Assembly (NCBI RefSeq): GCF_025165795.1
Contig: NZ_JAJAGO010000001.1
Coordinates: 310,001-374,000, forward strand
Origin: Streptomyces gossypii
GTDB taxonomy: Bacteria; Actinomycetota; Actinomycetes; Streptomycetales; Streptomycetaceae
Length of the DNA: 64,000 nt
Direction: 5' to 3'
How positions within the stretch are numbered: position 1 is the first letter of the stretch; each line of letters opens with the position of its first letter. Under the pieces are notes generated by a model. It ran no database searches, had not been told where the DNA came from, and saw only the letters and a program-made list of their open reading frames with translations. Both the position numbers and the translations under genes were made by a program. Positions 17,201-24,647 of the stretch are shown here, one piece after another.

Positions 17201-18128
17201 CAGCCTGCGACGACTGGACGCTCCACACGTCCGGCTGGGAGGGGATCTCGCCCAGCTGCGGCCCGGGGAGGGAGTCGGGGCCCTGTTCCGCGATGTCGAG
17301 GTACTCCAGCCCGGTGACGGGCAGGCCCGGCTGCGCCACGGGAGACGGGTCCGCGGCACCCGGCGCCGCCGCGCCGGACTGCGGCTGAGGCTGCTGCTGG
17401 TGCTGCTGCTGGTGAGTGCCGTCCGCCGCCGGGGGCGCGGGCGCGCTTGGGCCGCGGTCTGCGAGCGAGCGTACGGCGCCCGACTGCTCGGGCACCGGAG
17501 GGCCGAGGTGGAGCGGGCGGCGCTGCTGTGCGGACTCCTTCTCCGCAGGGGCAGCGCCGTCCTCCGCGCCGGACGGCTGCGCACCGTTCACCATGGCAAC
17601 GGGCGTCCCGGCCGCGGGCGTCCCGGCGGCGGGTGTACCGCCCACGGGCGTACCCCCAGCGGGCGTACCGACAACAGGGGTACCCGCGGCAGGCGTTCCC
17701 GTGCCGTGCCCACCGGAGACCGGTGCGCTGGCGGCGGGCGTACCCGCAGCAGGCGTCGCCCCGGGGTGTGCGCCGTAACCACCCCCGGCAGCCGCACCGT
17801 CCGCCGGTACGCCTGCCGCCGGTGTGTCCGGCTGGGGCATCCGGACGGCCCGGTAGTCGAGTGTCCCGGTGTTGCGCCCGTCCGTCTCATGGGTGCCCAC
17901 GGGGCGCGTCTGATGGGGGGCTCCCGGCACCAACTGGGTGTCACCCCAGGCTCCTTGCGCGCCCGGCATCAGCAGATCTTCCTCTTCACCGGACATGCCG
18001 GAAGTGCTCACCTGCGGGTCCTCGAAGGTATACGCGCCGGATGCGGCCGGGGTGCCCGGCTGCGGCTCCGGCTGTGCGCCCGCGTGAGCCGGCTGTCCCT
18101 CGCCGGGGATCTGGCCGGTGTCAGTCAT
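14295..18128 (-). CDS. cobT: BluB-CobT fusion with long disordered N-terminus
   Basis: A 1277-residue protein in three parts. Residues 1-700 are low-complexity (Pro/Ala/Glu/Gln), with GTPAAGTP-type repeats near 136-176 and a DASAP repeat near 390-415. Residues ~703-916 are BluB, the flavin-destroying 5,6-dimethylbenzimidazole synthase (RRDIRKGFRSDPIP, HTAPSVGHSQPWDF, GLGVGWVSFF). Residues ~934-1277 are CobT, nicotinate-nucleotide-DMB phosphoribosyltransferase, with FAGDHGVHAQGVTSWP, GEMGIANTTASAAL and GEGTGALLALP. Together they make the lower ligand of cobalamin and activate it as alpha-ribazole phosphate. Large CobT proteins of this kind occur in Streptomyces; the role of the N-terminus is unknown. 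Confidence 0.92.
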   Translation of the reverse strand: MTDTGQIPGEGQPAHAGAQPEPQPGTPAASGAYTFEDPQVSTSGMSGEEEDLLMPGAQGAWGDTQLVPGAPHQTRPVGTHETDGRNTGTLDYRAVRMPQPDTPAAGVPADGAAAGGGYGAHPGATPAAGTPAASAPVSGGHGTGTPAAGTPVVGTPAGGTPVGGTPAAGTPAAGTPVAMVNGAQPSGAEDGAAPAEKESAQQRRPLHLGPPVPEQSGAVRSLADRGPSAPAPPAADGTHQQQHQQQPQPQSGAAAPGAADPSPVAQPGLPVTGLEYLDIAEQGPDSLPGPQLGEIPSQPDVWSVQSSQAAAEETAKPATSHPATSLPGPELAAIPGPSAPVDPYPSPESRDVPAAPAPVPATPEPQPSGPQSEAADAAPVPSAPEPAPEASAPDASAPDASAPDASAPDASAPDAPGADGGSEVAGPQVVPADAETAPAAQPEPVRAEPVQPEPVQSEPVQPEAVPLEAAQAGPAQSQPVRPEPVPVPVPVQSEPVPPEPGTDTQQPDPAAAQPPSGEVQPPAAPEAPLVDVVAEEIPEPVREPVPEAADGGPPAPAAKHAAAPATPAVAAEAVTPDAATPPVEQAEPTEPTAAAQPAAPATEETPAPPDASTPPLPEPAAQAAPEQTADAAPPVAVPPGMPVSATDPVPSISGDGPAAEAASSTGGEPETRASAPAGPESLPEAPATPEAPAAPETPQSPAAPGYDEAEREAVHRLMRERRDIRKGFRSDPIPHEVLLRVLEAAHTAPSVGHSQPWDFVVIRSEETRRTMHELAQRQREVYAKSLPKARAKQFKELKIEAILDTPVNIVVTADSTRGGRHTLGRHTQPQMAPYSSALAVENLWLAARAEGLGVGWVSFFDEKEMVRALDLPKHLDVVAYLCIGYVDEFPDEPELMQAGWSKRRPLSWVVHEESYGRRVLPGAEPHDLLAETLERIRPLDAKALGEAWERQKRMTKPAGALGMLEIISAQLCGLSRQCPPPIPEPAAVAVFAGDHGVHAQGVTSWPQEVTAQMVTNFLNGGAVVNAFASQVGAEVCVIDVGVAGELPASPGLMPRKVRPGTADMTQGPALTPDEVLRAIEVGIETARDLVAAGNKALLTGEMGIANTTASAALIAACTGADPAEVTGRGTGISDETHARKVEVIRRALQLHRPDPSDPLGMLAAIGGLEHAALTGLILGAASLRTPVILDGVSAGAAALIARLIAPEALAACIAGHRSAEPGHVAALTKLGLRPLIDLDLRLGEGTGALLALPMVQSTARAMHEVATFDSAGVTEKN
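16885..16974. repeat. 15-bp minisatellite inside the cobT coding sequence
   Basis: Five perfect copies of GCGTCGGGTGCGGAG run from 16885 to 16959, followed by a degenerate sixth. On the coding strand each unit encodes five residues (S-A-P-D-A), giving a DASAP tract. Perfect identity at the DNA level implies recent slippage expansion. A shorter ACGGGC run (16659-16681) and GGCGTACC-type repeats (17600-17760) lie in the same disordered region. Confidence 0.9.
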
Positions 18129-18240
18129 GCGTACCCCTCGCCCATCGGTAGTTCTCTTCCAACCCGGCGGATGCCCGCCGCGCCCCCTGGATGAAGAACG
18201 AGCGCGTGCTCATTGCGGCACGAGCCTCCGTCTCCGCCAT
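18121..18240 (-). CDS. Possible 39-aa ORF overlapping the cobT start
   Basis: MAETEARAAMSTRSFFIQGA begins a 39-residue frame ending YRWARGTHD. Its TGA (18121-18123) lies within the first codons of cobT (start 18126-18128), so translation could be coupled. Third-position GC is high. There is no strong ribosome-binding site and no recognised family; an internal start at 18213 (MSTRS) is equally possible. It may simply be leader RNA of cobT. Confidence 0.3.
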   Translation of the reverse strand: MAETEARAAMSTRSFFIQGARRASAGLEENYRWARGTHD

Positions 18241-18379
18241 CCGGACTATTGAGGACGAAGCATCCTCGCCGGGGACGGCACAACGGTCCATCAGCCTACC
18301 GGGCACAGAGCGGCTCACCTGCCACGGGTGAGTGAGAAGAGGCACTATCCGGGGCTTCCTCAGCGATGTGCGCAGGACT

Positions 18380-19618
18380 TCAGCCGCGGACACCCGAAAG
18401 GAGGAAGACGACGGCGCGCTCACTCTCCGCCCAACGCTCCCTGTCCCGTTCGGTGTCCAGCTCCACCGATTGGAGGAGCGCGCATTCGACGCGGTAACCG
18501 GCGGCGCTCAGGACGCGTCCGATCGCCTCCGCCTCGTCGCGTGTCGCCGCGTGCGTCACGATCCGCTCGGGGCGCCGGTCGCCGACCGCCGCGACGGTAC
18601 GGATGTCGCCGCCGCCGATCCGCACCACGTCCGGTTCCGGCAGATCCTCCAGGGCGTGCGGTGCCGTGCCGTTCACGGTTTGCAGTTGAAGCCCTCTGCT
18701 CCGGGCCGCGGCTGCCGTACGGGCGCAGGCTTCCGCGTCCCGGTCGACCGCGATGACGGCGGCACCGAAGCCGGCCGCCTCGACCGCCACGGCGCCGCTG
18801 CCCGAACCGATGTCCCACACCAGATCGCCGATGCGGGGCCCGAGCCGGGCCAGTTGGGCTGCGCGCAGCTGAGTCGACTCGCCGGGGCGTGCGCCGGCCG
18901 CGCCACCGGCGTACTCCGAGGTGGGGCGCGCCCAGCCGCGCGGGGCCGTCGGGTAGCCGGGTTCGTGGCCGGCCAGCCAGCCGGATGCCTGGTGTTCCAC
19001 GGAGCCCGCGTCCACGGTGCCGCCGAGGACTATCACCACATTGGGGTCGCGCCAGGTGTGGTCGGCGACCTTGTCGGAGGTCAGGACGCTGATCTCCTCC
19101 CGCTCGGTGCCCAGCGCCTCGCAGATGACGAAGGTGCGGTGGACTCCCCGCAGCAGCAAGGCCAGTTCGGGCGGCCCGGCTCCGGGTGAGGTGAGCACGG
19201 CGACCTTGGTGTGCGCACGGCAGACGTTGACGACGCGGCGCAGGGTGCGGCGGTGGGCGGCGACGACCTGCGCGTCGTCCCAGGGCATACCAGCCCGGGC
19301 GAAGGCGGTGGCGACGGCGGAGACGGCGGGGGTCACCTCGACCTCCAGACCGTGTTCGGGTGCGCGCAGTGTGCGTACGACGCCGAAGAAGCCCGGGTCG
19401 CCGTCGGCCAGCACCACGGCGGTACCCCGGTGTCCGGCGATCCGCCGGGCCGCGAGTGAGACGCTGCCGAGCCGGATCCGTTCGGCACCGGGGGGTACCT
19501 CGGGCAGGGCGAGATGGTGCGCGGCTCCGGCGACCAGGGTGGCCGCGCCGAGAGCGGCGCGAGCCGCGTCGGTCAGCGGGGTGCCGTCCCACCCGATCAC
19601 AGTGACGCGGTCGGCCAT
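18380..19618 (-). CDS. cobL: Precorrin-6Y C5,15-methyltransferase (CbiE-CbiT fusion)
   Basis: A 412-residue two-domain enzyme. Residues 1-205 are the CbiE methylase (VTVIGWDG at the start, LADGDPGFFGV, and MPWDDAQVVAAH). Residues ~225-412 are the CbiT decarboxylating methylase, with the AdoMet motif VWDIGSGSGAVAVEAA and a DVVRIGGGD segment. It methylates C5 and C15 of precorrin-6B and decarboxylates the acetate side chain. Same strand as cobT with a 251-bp gap; no cobalamin riboswitch could be recognised in either leader. Confidence 0.92.
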   Translation of the reverse strand: MADRVTVIGWDGTPLTDAARAALGAATLVAGAAHHLALPEVPPGAERIRLGSVSLAARRIAGHRGTAVVLADGDPGFFGVVRTLRAPEHGLEVEVTPAVSAVATAFARAGMPWDDAQVVAAHRRTLRRVVNVCRAHTKVAVLTSPGAGPPELALLLRGVHRTFVICEALGTEREEISVLTSDKVADHTWRDPNVVIVLGGTVDAGSVEHQASGWLAGHEPGYPTAPRGWARPTSEYAGGAAGARPGESTQLRAAQLARLGPRIGDLVWDIGSGSGAVAVEAAGFGAAVIAVDRDAEACARTAAAARSRGLQLQTVNGTAPHALEDLPEPDVVRIGGGDIRTVAAVGDRRPERIVTHAATRDEAEAIGRVLSAAGYRVECALLQSVELDTERDRERWAESERAVVFLLSGVRG

Positions 19619-19734
19619 GGGCGGAACTCTCCTGTGTGGTCGCGGGGCACCGGTTGGTCCGGTCCTGGGGGGGGCAGAGCGAGATTACCTCCGCAGAGGC
19701 GGAGGCGGAGCCCCGGGTACGGGCGAGGGTGCGG

Positions 19735-20373
19735 TCAGTTCCACTCGGGGTAGGCGGAGAATCCGCCGCCGTCGGACAACTGCTCGGGTGCTCCGTCGAA
19801 GTCCTCGGGCAGCAGGCTCCAGACGATGAGGTCGGTGCGGATCTCGGTCCAGCCGCCGTCCTCGGTGCGGGAGCGGGCGATCCAGGCGTTGCGCAGCACA
19901 CCTTCGCTGATGCAGCCGAGCTTCTGGGCGACCTGCTGGGAGGCGGTGTTGTCGGCGGCGGTGCGCAGTTCGAGACGTTCGAACTTCTGGTCCTGGAAGA
20001 GCCATTGGGCGGTGGCCAGTACGGCCTCCGAGGCGTAGCCCTCACCGCGGGCCCATGGCGCTGTCACGTAGGAGGCCTCGGTGGTGAGCAGGCGCCAGTC
20101 GGTGTTCTTCAGGTGGACGACGCCGACGAGCCGCTGGGTGAGGAATTCGGTGACGGCCAGCACGATGCCGCGCCCGGCCGTGCGTTGGGCGGGTGCCTGG
20201 CGGGTGACCCAGGCGCGGGCGTCGTCCTCGGTGTACGGGGCGGGCACGGAGGTCCAGACGGCGACCAGTTCGTCGTTCATCATCTCCGTGAAGGAGGGGA
20301 TGTCCGCCAGTTCGAACGGGCGCAGTACAAGCCGGTCCGTACTGATGGAGATGTCCGGAAAGGTCGGTGTCAT
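19735..20373 (-). CDS. RimJ/RimL-type GNAT acetyltransferase
   Basis: A 212-residue GNAT. TDRLVLRPFELADIPSFTEM at the N-terminus and APWARGEGYASEAVLATAQW at the acetyl-CoA loop match the RimJ/RimL group, followed by the N-x-x-S-x-x-V-A-x-K-L-G helix. The group acetylates N-terminal amines of ribosomal proteins or small molecules; the target is unknown. The ATG at 20373 is chosen for its GGAG 6-7 bp upstream; an in-frame ATG at 20385 and an earlier one (20442) have weaker sites. Confidence 0.8.
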   Translation of the reverse strand: MTPTFPDISISTDRLVLRPFELADIPSFTEMMNDELVAVWTSVPAPYTEDDARAWVTRQAPAQRTAGRGIVLAVTEFLTQRLVGVVHLKNTDWRLLTTEASYVTAPWARGEGYASEAVLATAQWLFQDQKFERLELRTAADNTASQQVAQKLGCISEGVLRNAWIARSRTEDGGWTEIRTDLIVWSLLPEDFDGAPEQLSDGGGFSAYPEWN

Positions 20374-20517
20374 GCGCCGCTCCATGCAGATGCCTCGGGG
20401 GTCCGGGGCCGGGCCCCGGAAGGTTGCAGCAGTGCACAGCATGCAGCATCGGCCCGGCGACGCGCAGCGCCGGGCCCCTGTGCTGTCACGGGCCCGGCGC
20501 TGTGAGTCGACTTGTCG

Positions 20518-21378
20518 CTACGAGGACTTGACCGGGCCGAAGGCCGGGAGGATCGCGCTGTCGTAGGTGTCCTCGATGTACTTCTTCACCGCGTCCGAGT
20601 GGAGGAGGCGGGCGAGCTTCTTGATCCGGGGGTCGTTCTGGTCCCCCTCCTTGACGACGAGCAGGTTGGCGTAGGGGTTGCCGTCCGACTCCTCCAGGGC
20701 AAGGGCGTCGTGGGCGGGCTCGAGGCCGCCCTCGATCGCGTAGTTGCCGTTGATCACCGCCGCGTCGACGTCGCCGAGGGCGCGCGGCAGGGTGGCGGCC
20801 TCCAGCTCCTTGAACTTCAGGCCCTTGCGGTCCTTGATGTCGGAGGGGGTGGCGTCCTGGCCCGCTCCGGCCTTGAGTGTGATGAGGCCGTTGTCGGCGA
20901 GCAGTTTGAGGGCGCGGCCCTCGTTGGTGGTGTCGTTGGGCAGCGCGACGGTCTGGCCGCTCTTGAGGTCTCCCAGCTCCTTGAGGTCCTTGGAGTAGAG
21001 CCCGAGCGGTTCCAGGTGCACACCGGCGACCCCGACGAGGTGGGTGCCCTGCTTCTCGTTGAAGTCGTCGAGATAGGGCTTGTGCTGGAAGAAGTTCGCG
21101 TCGACCTGGCCGCTCTCGGTGGCGGTGTTGGGCAGCACGTAGTCGGTGAACTCCTCGACCTCGATCTTCAGGTCCTCCTTGGGCGCCAGCTCCTCGCTCA
21201 CGTACTTCAGGATGTCCCCGTGGGGGGTGGGGCTGGCGGCGACGACCAGCGGCTTGCCGTCGTCGGCGGCACCGCCGGAGGAGCTGCCGGGGTCGGAGTC
21301 GGTACCGCAGGCGGACAGGGCCAGGGCCAGGGCGGTGGTGGCTGCCGCAGCAGCGGTGATCTTGATGTTCGTACGCAC
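20518..21378 (-). CDS. metQ: Methionine ABC transporter substrate-binding lipoprotein
   Basis: A 286-residue NlpA/MetQ-family lipoprotein. The signal peptide ends in the lipobox LALSAC, cysteine near residue 24, followed by a Ser/Gly linker. Mature-domain signatures include HGDILKYVSEELAPKEDLK, DANFFQHKPYLDDFN and the LPNDTTNEGRAL binding loop. It captures D/L-methionine outside the membrane for MetNI. The GTG start at 21378 has an AGAGG site upstream; the frame stays open further upstream through metI, so the start rests on this site and the signal peptide. Last gene of metNIQ. Confidence 0.92.
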   Translation of the reverse strand: MRTNIKITAAAAATTALALALSACGTDSDPGSSSGGAADDGKPLVVAASPTPHGDILKYVSEELAPKEDLKIEVEEFTDYVLPNTATESGQVDANFFQHKPYLDDFNEKQGTHLVGVAGVHLEPLGLYSKDLKELGDLKSGQTVALPNDTTNEGRALKLLADNGLITLKAGAGQDATPSDIKDRKGLKFKELEAATLPRALGDVDAAVINGNYAIEGGLEPAHDALALEESDGNPYANLLVVKEGDQNDPRIKKLARLLHSDAVKKYIEDTYDSAILPAFGPVKSS

Positions 21379-21413
21379 GAAAAGTGCCTCTTTCTCTTTG
21401 TTGCTCTGGTTTC

Positions 21414-22085
21414 TCAGGTGGTGGCGCGCTCGCGGCGTGCCAGCAGCCGGACGGCTCCGTCGCCGGCCAGCTGCACAGCGGTGACGATCACGATCAGTAC
21501 GGCGACCGTGAGCAGCATGAAAGGGGTCTCGAAACGCTGGTAGCCGTAGGTGACGGCGACCGAGCCCAGCCCGCCGCCGCCGACTGCCCCCGCCATCGCG
21601 GAGTAGCCGATGAGCGTGATGACTGTCGTGGTCAGCCCGGCGATCAGGGAGGGCAGCGCCTGCGGAAGCAGTGCCTTGAGGACGACGGTGGGCACTCCGC
21701 CCCCCATCGCCTGCACGGCCTCGACAATCCCGCGGTCCACCTCGCGTACGGCGGTCTCGACGAGCCGCGCGAAGAACGGGATCGCGCCGACCGCCAACGG
21801 CACCACCATCGCGGTCGGTCCGATGGAGGTGCCCACCACGAAGCGGGTGAAGGGGATCAGGGCGACCAGCAGGATGATGAAGGGCAGCGACCGCCCGAGG
21901 TTCACGATCACCCCGGCGATCCGGTTGACGGGGCCGCTCTGCAACAGGCCGCCCTTGTCGGTGAGGACGAGCAGGATGCCCAGCGGCAGGCCGCCCAGCA
22001 CCGAGATGACCGCCGACCACAGGACCATGTAGAGCGTGTCGACGGACCCCTGAGTGAGCAGCGGCTCCATCTCGTCCCAGGTCAT
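21414..22085 (-). CDS. metI: Methionine ABC transporter permease
   Basis: A 223-residue membrane protein with about five helices and the BPD-transporter EAA motif in the form AVQAMGGGVPTVVLKALLPQ, the site that docks on MetN. Its start overlaps the metN stop by 4 bp, and metQ follows after 35 bp. It forms the methionine channel as a dimer with two MetN subunits. Confidence 0.92.
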   Translation of the reverse strand: MTWDEMEPLLTQGSVDTLYMVLWSAVISVLGGLPLGILLVLTDKGGLLQSGPVNRIAGVIVNLGRSLPFIILLVALIPFTRFVVGTSIGPTAMVVPLAVGAIPFFARLVETAVREVDRGIVEAVQAMGGGVPTVVLKALLPQALPSLIAGLTTTVITLIGYSAMAGAVGGGGLGSVAVTYGYQRFETPFMLLTVAVLIVIVTAVQLAGDGAVRLLARRERATT

Positions 22086-23155
22086 TCGGCACCTTCCTTC
22101 GCGAGCGTGGGCACGGGCGCGCCCTTGGCCGTCGGTGCGGTCACGACCTCGGCCTGGAGGCCCTGTTGGCGCAGATAGCCGATCGGGACGACGTTGTCCT
22201 CGAAGGGGCCGGGCAGTTCGATCCGCATCCGGCCGACCTGCCGGCCGCCGATGGTGTCCATGGCGGCGCCGAGGATGGAGATGTCGATGTCGTAGGTGCG
22301 GGAGAGCTGGGAGATGACGGGTTCGGTGGCGGTGCCGCCATGGAAGGTGACGTCGACGACGGTCCGGTCCTCGCCCGTGGGTTCGCCGCCGACGGGGAAG
22401 AGTTCCCGCGCCAGCTCGGAGCCGGGTGTGGCGAGCAGGTCGGTCAGGGTGCCGGATTCGGTGATCCGTCCGTTGCTCATCAGCGCCGCCGAGTCGCAGA
22501 CCGCCTTCACGACGTCCATCTCGTGCGTGATCAGCAGCACCGTGAGCCCGAGCTGCTTGTTCAGGTCGCGCAGGAGTTGCAGCACGGAGCGGGTGGTCTC
22601 GGGGTCGAGAGCGGAGGTGGCCTCGTCGGAGAGCAGCACCTTGGGGTCACCGGCGAGCGCCCGGGCGATGCCGACGCGCTGCTTCTGGCCGCCGGAGAGC
22701 CGGGCCGGGTGGACCCGCGCCTTGTCGGCGAGGCCGACCAGGTCCAGCAGCTCACGGGCCTTGGCTGCCCGCTCGCGGCGGTCGAGGCCGAGGATCTCCA
22801 GGGGCAGTTCGACATTGCCCTGCACGGTGCGCGAGGAGAGCAGGTTGAAGTGCTGGAAGACCATGCCGATCCGGCTGCGCGCCGCGCGCAGCTCGGCGGT
22901 GGGGCGGCGGGCCGGGGCGGTACGGCTGCCGCGCCGGGCGAGCGCGGTCAGGTCCGCGCCGTCGACGGTGACCGTGCCCGAGGTCGGCCTCTCGAGCAGG
23001 TTCACGCAGCGGATGAGGGAGGACTTCCCGGCGCCGCTCTGTCCGATGACGCCGTACACCTCCCCCTCCGGGACGTGCAGGTTCACACCGTCGAGCGCGG
23101 TGATGTCGCGCTCTCCTGTGCGGTAGACCTTTGTCAGGTCCGTTGTCGTGATCAC
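22082..23155 (-). CDS. metN: Methionine ABC transporter ATP-binding protein
   Basis: A 357-residue ATPase. Walker A is GQSGAGKSS, the Q-loop is VFQHFNLL, the signature is LSGGQKQR and Walker B is VLLSDEATSALD. The C-terminal ~90 residues are the NIL domain, which binds methionine and trans-inhibits transport. The GTG at 23155 (VITTTDLTKVY) is chosen because the family begins there and ACGGAA lies 8 bp upstream; an ATG at 23215 would add 20 basic residues. The leader (to about 23450) contains a short Cys/Met-rich ORF. Confidence 0.9.
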   Translation of the reverse strand: MITTTDLTKVYRTGERDITALDGVNLHVPEGEVYGVIGQSGAGKSSLIRCVNLLERPTSGTVTVDGADLTALARRGSRTAPARRPTAELRAARSRIGMVFQHFNLLSSRTVQGNVELPLEILGLDRRERAAKARELLDLVGLADKARVHPARLSGGQKQRVGIARALAGDPKVLLSDEATSALDPETTRSVLQLLRDLNKQLGLTVLLITHEMDVVKAVCDSAALMSNGRITESGTLTDLLATPGSELARELFPVGGEPTGEDRTVVDVTFHGGTATEPVISQLSRTYDIDISILGAAMDTIGGRQVGRMRIELPGPFEDNVVPIGYLRQQGLQAEVVTAPTAKGAPVPTLAKEGAE

Positions 23156-23339
23156 TGGATTTCCGTCACTGTCGAGTGCCGGGCGCGCGCGAGCGCGGCG
23201 CCGGGCAGGTGGCATCCCCTGCGGAGCGGGGGAGAGGGTTCGTGGCAGAGCGCAGCCCGGATGGAAGACGGGGGCACTGCGAGGTGAGCGTGGCGCTCAG
23301 TTCCCGCTTCGGGGCGCGGGGCGGTTCAGCCGTGGGCCC

Positions 23340-23405
23340 TCAGCAGGCACACATTCGGCAGACGGGCATGCGGTGTGTGCCCATACAACGAGCACCGGGC
23401 GTCAT
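23340..23405 (-). CDS. Candidate Cys/Met-rich leader peptide upstream of metNIQ
   Basis: A 21-residue ORF, MTPGARCMGTHRMPVCRMCA plus C and stop: four Cys and four Met in 21 residues, three Cys in the last six. CGAGG lies about 6 bp before the ATG. A longer in-frame start at 23447 (MSTTSCRTL) has no such site. It ends 185 bp before metN on the same strand. Cysteine-rich leader ORFs are known to attenuate sulfur genes in mycobacteria, and short leader peptides ahead of sulfur-uptake operons are common in Streptomyces; function here is inference. Confidence 0.5.
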   Translation of the reverse strand: MTPGARCMGTHRMPVCRMCAC

Positions 23406-23497
23406 CGTCGCCTCGGTCGCAAGGGTGCGGCAGCTCGTCGTGCTCATGGATTCAGTAAAACAGACCGCCGTCTCTCACGCCGTAATCTGGGACGAGA

Positions 23498-23514
23498 TGT
23501 CCGTATTATGGACA
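23498..23514. promoter_or_regulatory. Inverted repeat upstream of the metNIQ leader
   Basis: TGTCCGTATTATGGACA has 5-bp arms TGTCC/GGACA around an AT-rich core. It lies ~50-90 bp upstream of the leader ORF starts; on the minus strand the core contains TAATAC, a possible -10. It may be an operator over the metNIQ promoter. Confidence 0.35.
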
Positions 23515-23744
23515 CCGGAAGGTCCGGGGCGGTGCCGGGCGCGCCGCCCGATCCGCCGGGCATAACTCCGGAATGCCGCTGTGACCTGCACTGATGTGAT
23601 CCAGAGGTACGGGAGGGCAGCTTCGGTGGACGCCGGATCGCGAAGCTGGCTGTGGTCAACGCCACGATCCACGGCGACTGGCCCTGGCAGGCCGGGACAG
23701 GGGGGCCACGGGACGGGGCGGCGCACCCTTCTAGAATCGCGGTC

Positions 23745-24113
23745 ATGCTCACCCCGCTGACGGTCGCGCTCGCCGTGGCCGCGCTCGCCCTGGCCGCCTG
23801 GTGCGGTCACGCGGCCTATCGCGACCAGCCCACCAAGGACTGGCACTTCATCGGCATGGGCGTCGTGACGGCGCTCGCCCTGGTCCAGCTGGTGGTGGGG
23901 ACCGTGCAGCTGGCGCGCGGCGAGGAGCCGGCCGACGGGACGGTGGTCTTCGTCTCGTATCTGGTCGGCATCCTGTGCTGCATGCCGGCGACCGGAATGC
24001 TGTCGCTGGGTGAGCGGACCCGCTGGGGCTCGCTGAGCGTGGTGGCGGGCGCGGTGGTGCTGGCCGTACTCCAGGTGCGGCTCTACGACATCTGGGAGGG
24101 CAACGGTGTCTGA
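23745..24113 (+). CDS. Small membrane protein, 122 aa
   Basis: Four hydrophobic segments (about 3-20, 38-58, 68-85, 95-112) with short loops; the N-terminus is MLTPLTVALAVAALALAAWC. The ATG at 23745 removes an unlikely basic extension; no strong ribosome-binding site is visible. Its stop overlaps the next gene's GTG by 8 bp, so the two membrane proteins are made together and may interact. No family function is known to me. Confidence 0.75.
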   Translation: MLTPLTVALAVAALALAAWCGHAAYRDQPTKDWHFIGMGVVTALALVQLVVGTVQLARGEEPADGTVVFVSYLVGILCCMPATGMLSLGERTRWGSLSVVAGAVVLAVLQVRLYDIWEGNGV

Positions 24114-24579
24114 GCGGCTGAAGCGCACGGGCGGCGAGGGCACCGGCGACGGGGGTGCGGGCGGAGCGGGTGCGGGCGGGGGCAGGCCGGGGATCGGCAC
24201 CGGCCCGGGAAAACTGCTGGTCACGCTGTACGGAATCTTCACCGTCGGAGCCGCGTCCCGCTCCATCGTGCAGTTGACGACCCGCTATGAGGAGGCTCCG
24301 CTGGCCTATGTCCTCTCGGCGGTCGCCGCTCTCGTCTACGCCTTCATCACCGTCGCCCTGGTGCGCGGTGGGGAAGGTGCCCGCAAGGCAGCACTCGTGT
24401 GCTGCGCGGCGGAGCTGCTGGGGGTGCTGACAGTGGGCACCTGGACGCTCGCCGACCCCTCCGCCTTCCCGGACGCGACGGTCTGGTCGGACTACGGCAT
24501 GGGCTATCTGTTCATCCCGCTGGCTCTTCCGGTGACCGGGCTGCTGTGGCTGCGCGGTGCCGCCCGGAAGCGGACCTGA
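24106..24579 (+). CDS. Membrane protein, 157 aa
   Basis: A Gly-rich cytoplasmic N-terminus of ~35 residues precedes about four membrane helices (TLYGIFTVGAASRSIVQL, LAYVLSAVAALVYAFITVAL, AALVCCAAELLGVLTVGTW, YLFIPLALPVTGLLWL). The GTG start lies inside the end of the upstream gene; GGGAGGG at 24094-24100 is its likely ribosome-binding site. It forms a two-gene operon with the 122-aa membrane protein. Function is unknown. Confidence 0.78.
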   Translation: MSERLKRTGGEGTGDGGAGGAGAGGGRPGIGTGPGKLLVTLYGIFTVGAASRSIVQLTTRYEEAPLAYVLSAVAALVYAFITVALVRGGEGARKAALVCCAAELLGVLTVGTWTLADPSAFPDATVWSDYGMGYLFIPLALPVTGLLWLRGAARKRT

Positions 24580-24647
24580 CCCGGACCTGGCCCCCGGCAG
24601 GGCCTGGCCCCGGCGGAATTCCTCCACCGGGGCAGGACGACAGCTTC

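Noticed and set aside
18129..18379. Cobalamin riboswitch upstream of cobT
   Set aside because: No B12-box or the conserved core could be recognised on the minus strand in this leader or in that of cobL.
23156..23450. SAM riboswitch upstream of metNIQ
   Set aside because: No SAM-I or SAM-IV core sequence was found; the short Cys/Met-rich ORF offers an alternative explanation.
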